Shown piece by piece: positions 40,359-49,344 of a DNA stretch of 64,000 nt (the first letter of the stretch is position 1; every line of letters starts with the position of its first letter). A model generated the notes under the pieces. It saw only the letters and a program-made list of their open reading frames with translations. It made no database searches and was not told the DNA's origin. The DNA is taken from positions 1-64,000 of the forward strand of contig JAFSOR010000023.1 in NCBI GenBank assembly GCA_017446885.1, given 5' to 3'. Source of the DNA: Spirochaetia bacterium. GTDB lineage: Bacteria > Spirochaetota > Spirochaetia > CADAEX01. A program made the translations under genes and the position numbers.

Positions 40359-41699
40359 ATGGATTTTCGGAGTGTCGTTGCCCTGCTTGAAGAAAAGGGC
40401 AAAGTTGTCCATGTAAAAAGCGAAGTCAATCCAGTACATGAGCTGGCTGGAATTGCCAAGAAGTTTGAAGGCACAGATAAGATTGTAGTCTTTGACCATG
40501 TCAAGGGACAAAAATATCCTGTGGTATGCGGACTTTGGTGGAACAGGGATATCATAGGCACTCAGTTCGGCGTAAGCGCAAGGGAAGTTCCAGGCCTGTT
40601 TGCAGCTGCCGGGAAAAGCTTCCAGGAGCATCCGGTGCCACCTGTGGTTGTGGACAATCCCCCCTGCCAGGAAGAGGTGAGCCTGACTCCGAATCTGTAT
40701 GATCTGACAATCCCGACATTGGCGTTGGAGGATGGCGGTGCATATTTCAGCAACTGCGTTGTAATAGCAAAAGATCCCGACACCGGTGTGCGGAATACTT
40801 CTATACACCGCCTTATGGTGACCGGAAAAAACAGGCTGGGACTGCTTATGGATGTAGGCCGTCACCTGCGCAGCTACTATGAGCGGGCAGAGGCCAAGGG
40901 GCAGAGCCTTGAGATTACAATCAACAATGGTGTGGATCCAGCAGTTTATGTCTGCGCCACCTATCCGGGCACTTCTATTTCTGACGATGAGCTTGGAGTG
41001 GCTGCCGCACTGAACGGCGGAGAACCGGTACGGCTTTCCAAAAGCAGGACAGTAGGAGTGGAAGGGCTTGCCGATGCCGAGGTAGTACTTGAAGGACGCA
41101 TTCTTCCTAAGGTCAGGGAACCAGAAGGACCGTTTGGAGAGGTAAGCGGTTTCTATGCTCAGAAGGATGACCGCTGGGTGGTTGAGGTGCTGGCTGTGAC
41201 TAACAGGAAAAACCCTGTGATGTCTACGCTGCTTCCCGGAAAAGAAGTATGGAATTCGGTAGGATGCACTGCCGAAGCCGCTATTCTGGCTGCTGTGTCA
41301 AAAATGGTGGGCGGGGTAAAGAATGTGCATCTGGCCCATGGAAACTGCGGCTTCTTCGGATGTGTGCTGCAGATGGAGCCTACACGGCCAGGTATGGGGA
41401 AAAATGCTATAATGGCAGCTTTCAGTGCATTCCCCCCTATGAGCATGGTCACAGTGGTCAATTCCGATGTCAATATCTTTGACGCAGAGGATGTGATGCG
41501 GGCTATTACAACCCGCTGCAATGTGGCCGAGGATATGGTGATTATCAAGCATGCCGCCTGCCATGAGCTGAATCCTGCAACAGACTACGGAGTAGGCACC
41601 AAGTTCGGCTTTGACTGTACAGTCAAGCCCGGCCAGGAGGCGCGGAACAAGAAAGTGGCCTTTATGGATGTGGACCTGGGAAAGTACGATATAGTTTGA
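40359..41699 (+). CDS. ubiD: UbiD-family prenylated-FMN decarboxylase
   Basis: A 446-aa UbiD-type enzyme. Such enzymes (de)carboxylate aromatic or alpha,beta-unsaturated acids with prenyl-FMN. The cofactor/active-site segments are visible: RNTSIHRLMVTG (with Asn and Arg near 152-157), and REPEGPFGEVSGFY with the catalytic Glu pair near 250. Together with UbiX and LpdD-like proteins right after it, this is a complete set for a dedicated decarboxylase and not necessarily for ubiquinone synthesis, since no other quinone genes are seen here. The substrate is likely an aryl or arylalkenyl acid. Confidence 0.9.
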   Translation: MDFRSVVALLEEKGKVVHVKSEVNPVHELAGIAKKFEGTDKIVVFDHVKGQKYPVVCGLWWNRDIIGTQFGVSAREVPGLFAAAGKSFQEHPVPPVVVDNPPCQEEVSLTPNLYDLTIPTLALEDGGAYFSNCVVIAKDPDTGVRNTSIHRLMVTGKNRLGLLMDVGRHLRSYYERAEAKGQSLEITINNGVDPAVYVCATYPGTSISDDELGVAAALNGGEPVRLSKSRTVGVEGLADAEVVLEGRILPKVREPEGPFGEVSGFYAQKDDRWVVEVLAVTNRKNPVMSTLLPGKEVWNSVGCTAEAAILAAVSKMVGGVKNVHLAHGNCGFFGCVLQMEPTRPGMGKNAIMAAFSAFPPMSMVTVVNSDVNIFDAEDVMRAITTRCNVAEDMVIIKHAACHELNPATDYGVGTKFGFDCTVKPGQEARNKKVAFMDVDLGKYDIV

Positions 41700-41712
41700 T
41701 ACGGAAGTAGAA

Positions 41713-42276
41713 ATGAGGATTATTGTTGGCGTAACCGGCGCATCCGGCGTAATCATGAGTTATCATCTCCTCAAGGCCTTAAGGTCTGTGCCGGGATGCG
41801 AGATACACCTGATTGCAAGCAAGGCGGCAAAGACTACATGGGAATATGAGGTTGATAAACCGTTTTCTGCCCTTGCCCAGCTGGCCGATGCTGTATATGA
41901 CGAAGATGACCTTGCAGCTGTTATTGCCAGCGGTACTTTTGTGACCGACGGGATGATAGTCCTGCCTTGCAGCATGAAGAGTCTGGCAGGCATTGTAAGC
42001 GGTTATGCCGAGAACCTGCTGCTTAGGGCTGCTGATGTCTGCCTTAAGGAAAACAGGCGTGTGGTGCTTTGCCCCCGGGAAATGCCTCTGAGTAAAATCC
42101 ACTTGCACAACATGGAGCAGGCAGCCCAGTATGGGTGCACAATTGTTCCACCTATGTTGACCTTTTATAATGAGACGCAGACAGTGGAGGACCAGATTCA
42201 TCATGTCATAGGAAAAGTGCTTATGCAGTTCGGGATTAAATATGACAGAATGAAGATGTGGAGAGGAAATGATTGA
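41713..42276 (+). CDS. ubiX: Flavin prenyltransferase UbiX
   Basis: Makes prenyl-FMN for UbiD. 187 aa with the FMN site VGVTGASGVIMSYHLL at the N-terminus, LPCSMKSLAGIVSGYAENLLLRAADVCLKE and the closing REMPLSKIHLHNMEQAAQYGCTIVPPMLTFYN, all typical of UbiX/Pad1. It follows ubiD by 13 bp and overlaps the next gene by 8 bp. Confidence 0.94.
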   Translation: MRIIVGVTGASGVIMSYHLLKALRSVPGCEIHLIASKAAKTTWEYEVDKPFSALAQLADAVYDEDDLAAVIASGTFVTDGMIVLPCSMKSLAGIVSGYAENLLLRAADVCLKENRRVVLCPREMPLSKIHLHNMEQAAQYGCTIVPPMLTFYNETQTVEDQIHHVIGKVLMQFGIKYDRMKMWRGND

Positions 42277-42655
42277 GCTGACTGCCGGAGAAGGAAAGTA
42301 CCGTATAAGACTCAGAGTACTTGGAACAGATGGAAACGGACTGGTTGTGTTCCTGACCGGCGGGGAGAAACCGCATCTTGGAGGTGTGTCTTTGGCCGCA
42401 ATCCCACGTGCAGATTCAGCAGAGCTTTCCCATTGTGACACTTGGGATGTGACCTTGCCAGGCCATAAAGATAAGGAGCTGGCCAGAAACATTGCCCGGC
42501 AGATATGCCTTGCCACAAGCGAACCGGTGTCAGTAAACGCAGGAATCCATATAGACAATGCTTCCAAAGAGGATATAATGTCTCTTAATCGGCTTGCAGA
42601 AGAGATTACTGAGAAATTTATAAAACAATATAAGGAATTTAAAAAGGAGATATGA
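42269..42655 (+). CDS. LpdD-like prenylated-flavin chaperone protein
   Basis: A 128-aa protein beside ubiD and ubiX that has the pattern of LpdD-type proteins (VVFLTGGEKPHLGGVSLAAIPR near 27-48, then DKELARNIARQI and SVNAGIHIDNAS). LpdD-like proteins are thought to help prenyl-FMN transfer to UbiD-type decarboxylases, as in gallate decarboxylase systems. It overlaps ubiX by 8 bp and iorA by 4 bp. Assigned by context and motif look. Confidence 0.75.
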   Translation: MIELTAGEGKYRIRLRVLGTDGNGLVVFLTGGEKPHLGGVSLAAIPRADSAELSHCDTWDVTLPGHKDKELARNIARQICLATSEPVSVNAGIHIDNASKEDIMSLNRLAEEITEKFIKQYKEFKKEI

Positions 42656-44265
42656 AAATGTCTGAACTTGTATTATTGGGAGATGAGGCAGTCGCCCTTG
42701 GAGCTATCCACGCCGGACTTTCCGGTGCCTATGGATATCCCGGCACACCATCATCTGAAATCCTTGAATATCTTATAAACGAGGCAGAGAAGACAAAGGC
42801 ATTCAGGGCCACCTGGAGCAGCAACGAGAAGACTGCATACGAAGAGGCGCTGGGAACATCAATCGCAGGAAAGCGTGCCATCGTGACCATGAAGCATGTG
42901 GGACTCAACGTGGCAGCTGACCCTTTCATGAACTCTGCATTACTCAAAATCAACGGCGGTCTGGTCATTGTGGTGGCAGACGACCCGGGTATGCACTCCT
43001 CCCAGGGAGAGCAGGATTCCCGCTTCTTTGCAGACTTTGCCAAGGTGCCATGCTTTGAGCCTACCAACCAGCAGGAAGCCTATGAGATGACCCGTGAGGC
43101 TTTCGACCTTTCCGAGAAATGGAAGGTTCCTGTACTCATAAGAATGGTCACCAGACTGGCACACTCGCGGGCTGTAATAACTCCATGGGACAAGATAAGG
43201 CCGCAGAACCCGGTCAAGAAAACCGACGATGTACGGGGCTGGATGCTGCTTCCTGCCATTGCACAGAAACTGTGGGTAGAGCTTTTGGAGACCAACAAGG
43301 AGTTTGCTTCTTATTCCGAGGCAACAGACTTCAATAAGCTGACCATCAACCCGGATTATAAGAAGGTGGGAATAATCACCACAGGCCTTGGAAAGAACTA
43401 CTTCAACGAGAATGTGGCAGAAATGGGTGTAAAGCCATCTCACCTGCACATAGGCTTCTATCCTGCACCGGCAGATAAGATCAAGAAGCTGGCAGAGAGC
43501 GTGGATAAGATTCTGATAATCGAAGAGGGCTATCCATTCATCGAGACCAAACTTAGGGGCATTCTGCCTCAGAGCATTGCTATAGAAGGAAAACTTGACG
43601 GCAAGGTTCCTATGACAGGAGAGCTTGACCCGGATGTAGTAAGACCAGCCCTTGGCCTTGAGAGAATTGCAACACGCAAGGTGGAAGGCCTTCCGGGACG
43701 GCCACCACAGCTGTGCCAGGGATGCCCGCATGTGGATACCTACGAGGCCATAAACCTGGCTGTAAAGGATTATCCAGAGCATCTTGTGGCATCTGACATC
43801 GGCTGCTACTCGCTGGGTGCTCTGCCTCCATACAAAGCAATCGAGACTATAATATGCATGGGCGCTTCCATCGGTACAGCACAGGGAGCAGCCGAGGCTG
43901 GGCTTAAGCCGGCTCTGGCAGTAATCGGCGACAGCACATTCTATCATTCAGGTCTTACAGGATTAGTGAATGCAGTGGCTGCAAATGCACCTATAACCCT
44001 GATTATCCTGGACAACTCCACAGTTGCCATGACAGGCGGACAGACCACAATCCTGCCATCCAGCAAGCTCTATCCGCTGGTAATCGGCCTGGGTGCAGAT
44101 CCTGAGCATGTAAAGACAATCGTCCCGGTCAAGAAGAACCTTGAGGAGAATGCCTCCATAATCAAGAAAGAGATGGAGTACGAAGGTCTTTCTGTAATCA
44201 TATCTGTACGTGAATGTCTTGAGGAGGCTAAGCGGCGCATCAAGAGGGAGGCTTTGAAAAAATGA
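42652..44265 (+). CDS. iorA: Indolepyruvate:ferredoxin oxidoreductase alpha subunit, without ferredoxin domain
   Basis: Thiamine-diphosphate enzyme oxidising arylpyruvates to aryl-acetyl-CoA. The 537-aa chain has the N-terminal transketolase-like domain (GAYGYPGTPSSEILEY), EEGYPFIETKLRG, the RPPQLCQGCPHVDTY motif, and the TPP site ASDIGCYSLGALPPY with IGDSTFYHSG. Usual IorA proteins continue with a C-terminal 8Fe-8S ferredoxin domain (CxxCxxCxxxCP). Here the chain stops at RECLEEAKRRIKREALKK with no such cysteines. Electrons would then pass straight to ferredoxin or another carrier, or the enzyme could act as a decarboxylase. iorB follows with a 4-bp overlap. Confidence 0.92.
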   Translation: MKMSELVLLGDEAVALGAIHAGLSGAYGYPGTPSSEILEYLINEAEKTKAFRATWSSNEKTAYEEALGTSIAGKRAIVTMKHVGLNVAADPFMNSALLKINGGLVIVVADDPGMHSSQGEQDSRFFADFAKVPCFEPTNQQEAYEMTREAFDLSEKWKVPVLIRMVTRLAHSRAVITPWDKIRPQNPVKKTDDVRGWMLLPAIAQKLWVELLETNKEFASYSEATDFNKLTINPDYKKVGIITTGLGKNYFNENVAEMGVKPSHLHIGFYPAPADKIKKLAESVDKILIIEEGYPFIETKLRGILPQSIAIEGKLDGKVPMTGELDPDVVRPALGLERIATRKVEGLPGRPPQLCQGCPHVDTYEAINLAVKDYPEHLVASDIGCYSLGALPPYKAIETIICMGASIGTAQGAAEAGLKPALAVIGDSTFYHSGLTGLVNAVAANAPITLIILDNSTVAMTGGQTTILPSSKLYPLVIGLGADPEHVKTIVPVKKNLEENASIIKKEMEYEGLSVIISVRECLEEAKRRIKREALKK

Positions 44266-44828
44266 AATACGATATTATTCTTGCAGGTGTAGGTGGGCAG
44301 GGAGTCCTTTCCCTGGCTGCAATCATAGCAAAGGGTGCCATGAAAGATGGCCTTCAGGTGCGTCAGTCCGAGGTTCACGGAATGTCCCAGCGGGGCGGAG
44401 CAGTAATGTCCCACCTGAGGCTTTCCGATGGAGATATCTCCAGCGACCTTGTACGGAAGGGTACTGCAAACCTGATTCTGGGAATGGAGCCTATGGAAGT
44501 GCTGCGTTACTCGGAGTTCCTGGCTCCGGATGGTGTCATCATCACTGCAAAGGAGCCATTCATCAACATCCCGACTTACCCTGATATCCAGTCCATCTAC
44601 GATAAGGTGAACAGCTTCAAGGGTTCTAGGCTGGTTGAGTCTGTGGCTCTGGCAAAAGAGGCTGGCAACTCCAGGGCTGTGAACATGGTTGTAATCGGTG
44701 CCGCTGCATCTGTGCTTCCTGTAAAGGCAGAATCCCTTAAGGCTGCTATCAGCGAGCTTTTTGCAGCCAAGGGTGCAGACACTGTGGCAAAGAACCTTAA
44801 GGCATTTGATTTAGGATTAGGAAAATAA
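44262..44828 (+). CDS. iorB: Indolepyruvate oxidoreductase beta subunit IorB
   Basis: A 188-aa subunit of the 2-oxoacid:acceptor oxidoreductase family (gamma/delta-type domain). GVGGQGVLSLAAIIAKGAMKDGLQVRQSEVHGMSQRGGAVMSHLR is the family hallmark, seen here across residues 9-52. It overlaps iorA by 4 bp and should form the complex with it. Normal length. Confidence 0.94.
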   Translation: MKYDIILAGVGGQGVLSLAAIIAKGAMKDGLQVRQSEVHGMSQRGGAVMSHLRLSDGDISSDLVRKGTANLILGMEPMEVLRYSEFLAPDGVIITAKEPFINIPTYPDIQSIYDKVNSFKGSRLVESVALAKEAGNSRAVNMVVIGAAASVLPVKAESLKAAISELFAAKGADTVAKNLKAFDLGLGK

Positions 44829-44835
44829 AAGATTT

Positions 44836-46005
44836 ATGGCAGAGATGAATGTACTTAAAGAGAAAATCCGCGCTGTTCTCCCGGAAATCGTGGAACTGAG
44901 GCACCAGCTGCACCAGATTCCAGAGATTGCATTCAAGGAGTACAAGACCTCTGCCAAAATCCGCACATATCTTGAGAATCTGGGGCTGGACTTGGAACCA
45001 TCTACCCTGGGGACCGATGTCACTGCCATTCTGAAAGGTGATAAACCGGGGCCTGTGGTATTGCTCCGTGCCGAGATGGACGGCCTTGCCATAGAGGAGG
45101 CAAGCGGGGTGCCATATGCATCGGTCCACCCGGGCTTTGCCCATGCCTGCGGACACGACGGCCATATGGCGGTGGTACTGGGGGCAGCCACCGTGCTTTC
45201 CCAGATGCGGGAAAGCGTAGCAGGCACAGTAAAGTTCCTGTTCCAGCCAGCAGAGGAAAGCGATGCCGGAGCCAAAGCCCTGGTGGAGGCTGGCTACCTT
45301 GAGCAGCTTCCCAAGCCTGATGTTGCCTATGCACTCCACGGCTGGCCCGGAGTAAGGACAGCACATATCCAGTGGTGTAACGGCTCCACCATGGCTGCCA
45401 CCGAAGACTTCCTTATAACACTTACCGGGCATGGCGGGCATGGGGCTATGCCTGAAAGCGCCTGCGACCTGCTATATGCCGCATCGCAGTTTGTGACAGA
45501 GCTCAAAAAGTTCAGTGCTCAGATAAGCAGCCCTGGAAAGCCTGCTGTGGTGTCGGTGTGCTCTGTAAGCGGTGGCAATGCCTACAATGTATTCCCCGAG
45601 AAGCTTATGCTGAGGGGGACTGCCCGCTTCTTGGATAAAAAACTTGGAAGCGCAATATCTGAAAAAATATCACAACTTTTAGACAAATATGTGCTTAATT
45701 GTGGTGGCAAGTACATTATTGAGCATCCAAAACCAGATTATGTGTCCACAGATAACAATATCGCACTCCTTGGGCGCATAAAAGAGAATGCAGAGCATAT
45801 TATAGGGGCAGGAGGCTGGTCAGACGACGGTGTATGCTCTATGTGCGGCGACGACTTCGGCTTTATACTCCAGAAAGTGCCTGGCATCTACTTCCGGCTG
45901 GGGATAGGAGAGGACCATCCATCTTTGCACAATGCAGGCTTCGACTTCCCCGATTCTGCGCTGGAAGCTGGTATACGCCTATTGTGCGGCCTTGTAATTT
46001 CTTGA
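44836..46005 (+). CDS. M20-family amidohydrolase (N-acyl amino acid / hippurate type)
   Basis: A 389-aa metal hydrolase. RHQLHQIPEIAFKEYKT at the start, HACGHDGHMAVVLGAA and FQPAEESDAGAKALVEAGYLEQLP carry the metal-site Cys, His and Glu residues of the HipO/AmhX group. It releases amino acids from N-acyl, including aryl-acyl, conjugates. Its place at the end of the arylpyruvate operon suggests it supplies substrate (for example from phenylacetyl conjugates), which is an inference from position. Confidence 0.85.
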   Translation: MAEMNVLKEKIRAVLPEIVELRHQLHQIPEIAFKEYKTSAKIRTYLENLGLDLEPSTLGTDVTAILKGDKPGPVVLLRAEMDGLAIEEASGVPYASVHPGFAHACGHDGHMAVVLGAATVLSQMRESVAGTVKFLFQPAEESDAGAKALVEAGYLEQLPKPDVAYALHGWPGVRTAHIQWCNGSTMAATEDFLITLTGHGGHGAMPESACDLLYAASQFVTELKKFSAQISSPGKPAVVSVCSVSGGNAYNVFPEKLMLRGTARFLDKKLGSAISEKISQLLDKYVLNCGGKYIIEHPKPDYVSTDNNIALLGRIKENAEHIIGAGGWSDDGVCSMCGDDFGFILQKVPGIYFRLGIGEDHPSLHNAGFDFPDSALEAGIRLLCGLVIS

Positions 46006-46095
46006 ATAAAAATAATTAAAAATATTGTTATATCTCTCGTAATTTTTTACCGATTATGATACTTTTATTTTTCGGAAACAGGGAGGCTAATCACT

Positions 46096-49000
46096 ATGAA
46101 GCGGAACGACATCGATAAGGTGCTTATAATCGGATCTGGTCCTATTGTGATAGGACAGGCGTGCGAGTTCGACTATTCTGGAACCCAGGCCTGCAAGGCG
46201 CTGCGGGAACAGGGGTACAAGATTGTACTGGTAAACTCAAACCCGGCCACCATCATGACCGACCCGGTCATGGCCGATGCAACGTATATAGAGCCTCTTA
46301 ACGTGGAGCGTCTTGCTCAGATTATTGATAAAGAAAGGCCCGATGCCCTGCTGCCAAACTTAGGAGGCCAGACCGGACTTAATCTGGCCTGCGAGCTTAG
46401 CAAGGCTGGAGTGCTGGATAAGTATGGCGTAAAAGTGATTGGTGTAAACCTGGATGCAATAGAACGGGGCGAGGACCGGGAAATCTTCAAGGATACCATG
46501 AGACAGCTTGGAATCGAGACCCCTCGCTCCGGTATCTGCCACACTGTTGCAGAGGCGGAGGCTATAGCAAACGAAATCGGTTTCCCAGTAGTCGTACGCC
46601 CTGCATACACCATGGGCGGTCAGGGAGGCGGTTTCTGCTACAACGTGGAGGAGCTACAGACCATAACACGGAACGGCCTTGAGCTTTCACTTACTCACCA
46701 GTGCCTTATCGAGGAATCTATCTTAGGCTGGGAAGAGCTTGAGGTAGAGGTTGTCCGCGACTCCAAGAACCAGATGGTTGCCATATGCTTTATCGAGAAC
46801 ATCGATGCAGTGGGTGTGCATACAGGAGACTCCTTCTGTTCTGCGCCATTCCTTACTATAGACAAGGAGCTTGAGAAAAAGCTTCAGGATATGGCATTCC
46901 GTATTGTTGAGAAAATCGGCGTAATAGGGGGTACCAACGTTCAGTTTGCCCACAACCCCAAGACTGGCCGCGTTGTCATAATCGAGATAAACCCGAGAAC
47001 ATCACGGTCATCAGCTCTGGCATCCAAGGCTACAGGATTCCCCATTGCACTTATCTCTGCCAAACTGGCAGCCGGTCTTACTCTGGACGAGATTCCATAC
47101 TGGCGGGACGGTACCCTGGAAAAATATACTCCGGGCGGAGCTCCAGACGGCGACTATGTGGTGCTTAAATTTGCACGCTGGGCATTCGAGAAATTCCGTG
47201 GCGTAGAAGATTCCCTCGGAACCTCCATGAAGGCTGTGGGCGAGGTCATGGCTATAGGAAAGACATTTAAGGAGACATTCCAGAAAGCTATCCGCGGTCT
47301 TGAGAACGGAAGGTCTGGCCTAGGCTTTGCAAAAGACTTTAACAAAAAGAGCGCAGACGAGCTCTGCGACATGCTCAAAACTGCATCCAGCGAGCGCTAC
47401 TTCCTGCTCTACGAGGCTATACGCAAGGGTGTTCCTCTGGAAAAACTGCACGAGATAACATACGTAAAAGAATACTTCCTAAAACAGATGAAAGAGCTGG
47501 TTGACTTTGAGGAAGAGCTCCTCAAGAATCCGGGCCGTGTCCCTGCCGACGACATGCTCAAGAAGGCCAAGATGGACGGATTCTCCGACAAGTACCTGGC
47601 TAAGATTCTGAAAGTGAGCGAGAAAGATATCCGCAAGAAGCGGAATGAGCTGGGAATAAAGGAAGGCTGGCTTGCAGTGCCTGTAAGCGGAGTCAAGAAC
47701 GCAAGCTACTACTATTCAAGCTACAATGTTCCTGACGCTTCCAAGGCTTCCGACAACAAGAAGAAGATAATGATTCTGGGCGGCGGACCTAACAGAATAG
47801 GGCAGGGAATCGAGTTCGACTACTGCTGCTGCCACGCCGCAATGCAGCTTAAGGAGATGGGCTACGAGACCATAATTGTAAACTGTAACCCCGAGACTGT
47901 ATCCACCGATTACGACACATCGGACAAGCTTTACTTCGAGCCAGTCACTGCCGAGGATGTCCTCCAGATATACGAGAAAGAAAAGCCTTATGGAATAATC
48001 GTGCAGTTCGGCGGTCAGACACCGCTTAACATTGCACGTGAACTCCAGGAAAGCGGCGTGAATATTCTGGGAACATCCATCGATTCCATCGACATAGCCG
48101 AGGACAGGGACCTTTTCCGCCACATGATGGAGAATTTGAACATCCCAATGCCAGAGAGCGGCATGGCTGTGGATTTTGAGGAGGCAAGGAAGATTGCAGA
48201 GTCTATCGGCTACCCGATTATGATTAGACCATCCTTTGTACTGGGCGGCCGTGGAATGGAAGTCATCTACGACGAGGCCACACTTAAGGAATATGTGGAA
48301 AAGGCAGTAGGCGTTACACCAGACAGGCCGCTCCTTATAGACCGGTTCCTTAAGAATGCCCTTGAGTGCGAGGCCGATGCCCTGGCAGACGGCGAACATG
48401 TATACATCCCTGCGGTGATGGAGCACGTTGAGCTTGCCGGTATCCATTCGGGCGACAGCGCATGTGTAATCCCGCCGGTATCCATAGACCAGGAGCATCT
48501 GGACACAATCAAGAATTATACCAAAAAGATTGCCGAGTCCCTCCACGTGTGCGGCCTTATGAACATGCAGTACGCCATAGAGGATGGCAAAGTATATGTG
48601 ATCGAGGCAAACCCACGGGCAAGCCGCACAGTGCCTCTGGTATCCAAAGTGTGCAACACCCAGATGGCACGTCTTGCCACACGCCTTATGCTGGGCGAAA
48701 GCCTCCAGAGCCTGGGCCTTAAAGAAAAGGTTATTCCGCACTACGGAGCAAAGGAAGCTGTATTCCCATTCTCACGCTTCCCTGGCGTAGACCCGGTTCT
48801 GGGACCCGAGATGCGCTCCACAGGCGAGGTTCTGGGACTGGCTGACAACTATCCGCTTGCCTTCTATAAATCACAGGAGGCGGCCGGCTGTGCACTGCCT
48901 CATGCACCATCGGCATGGGAGAACAAGAAAGTGCTTATATCATTGAGCGACACCCACACACAGGAAGAGCAGGTGCTTACTATAGGAAAGACACTGCAGG

Positions 49001-49344
49001 ACCTTGGTTTCACCATCCTGGCCACCGAGGGAACAGCAAACTTCTATAACCAGCACGGCATAAAGTGCGGAAAAGTCAACAAGATTGGCGAGGGGCGTCC
49101 AGACGTGGTTGACCTTATCCTTAACAATGAAGTATGCTTAGCTATCAATACACCGCGGGCAAAACGGAACTATGCCGAGGACCGGAAGACTATCCGCAAG
49201 GCTTGCCTTAAGTACAAGGTTCCGTACATAACCACACTGGCAGGTGCACTGGCCGCAGTAAAGGGTATTGAGGCTGTAAAGAACGGAATCGGCGGCGAGG
49301 GCGGGGTCAAGAGCCTCCAGGAGTACCACGCGCAGGTTAAGTGA
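46096..49344 (+). CDS. carB: Carbamoyl-phosphate synthase large subunit
   Basis: Makes carbamoyl phosphate for pyrimidines and arginine. 1082 aa with two ATP-grasp halves (VVRPAYTMGGQGGG and MIRPSFVLGGRGMEV), each with its own N-terminal GSGPIVIGQACEFDYSG / GGGPNRIGQGIEFDY motif, and the allosteric MGS-like domain at the end (LQDLGFTILATEGTANF). carA is not in the window. The gene ends in TGATG, shared with an Abi-family gene. Confidence 0.97.
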   Translation: MKRNDIDKVLIIGSGPIVIGQACEFDYSGTQACKALREQGYKIVLVNSNPATIMTDPVMADATYIEPLNVERLAQIIDKERPDALLPNLGGQTGLNLACELSKAGVLDKYGVKVIGVNLDAIERGEDREIFKDTMRQLGIETPRSGICHTVAEAEAIANEIGFPVVVRPAYTMGGQGGGFCYNVEELQTITRNGLELSLTHQCLIEESILGWEELEVEVVRDSKNQMVAICFIENIDAVGVHTGDSFCSAPFLTIDKELEKKLQDMAFRIVEKIGVIGGTNVQFAHNPKTGRVVIIEINPRTSRSSALASKATGFPIALISAKLAAGLTLDEIPYWRDGTLEKYTPGGAPDGDYVVLKFARWAFEKFRGVEDSLGTSMKAVGEVMAIGKTFKETFQKAIRGLENGRSGLGFAKDFNKKSADELCDMLKTASSERYFLLYEAIRKGVPLEKLHEITYVKEYFLKQMKELVDFEEELLKNPGRVPADDMLKKAKMDGFSDKYLAKILKVSEKDIRKKRNELGIKEGWLAVPVSGVKNASYYYSSYNVPDASKASDNKKKIMILGGGPNRIGQGIEFDYCCCHAAMQLKEMGYETIIVNCNPETVSTDYDTSDKLYFEPVTAEDVLQIYEKEKPYGIIVQFGGQTPLNIARELQESGVNILGTSIDSIDIAEDRDLFRHMMENLNIPMPESGMAVDFEEARKIAESIGYPIMIRPSFVLGGRGMEVIYDEATLKEYVEKAVGVTPDRPLLIDRFLKNALECEADALADGEHVYIPAVMEHVELAGIHSGDSACVIPPVSIDQEHLDTIKNYTKKIAESLHVCGLMNMQYAIEDGKVYVIEANPRASRTVPLVSKVCNTQMARLATRLMLGESLQSLGLKEKVIPHYGAKEAVFPFSRFPGVDPVLGPEMRSTGEVLGLADNYPLAFYKSQEAAGCALPHAPSAWENKKVLISLSDTHTQEEQVLTIGKTLQDLGFTILATEGTANFYNQHGIKCGKVNKIGEGRPDVVDLILNNEVCLAINTPRAKRNYAEDRKTIRKACLKYKVPYITTLAGALAAVKGIEAVKNGIGGEGGVKSLQEYHAQVK

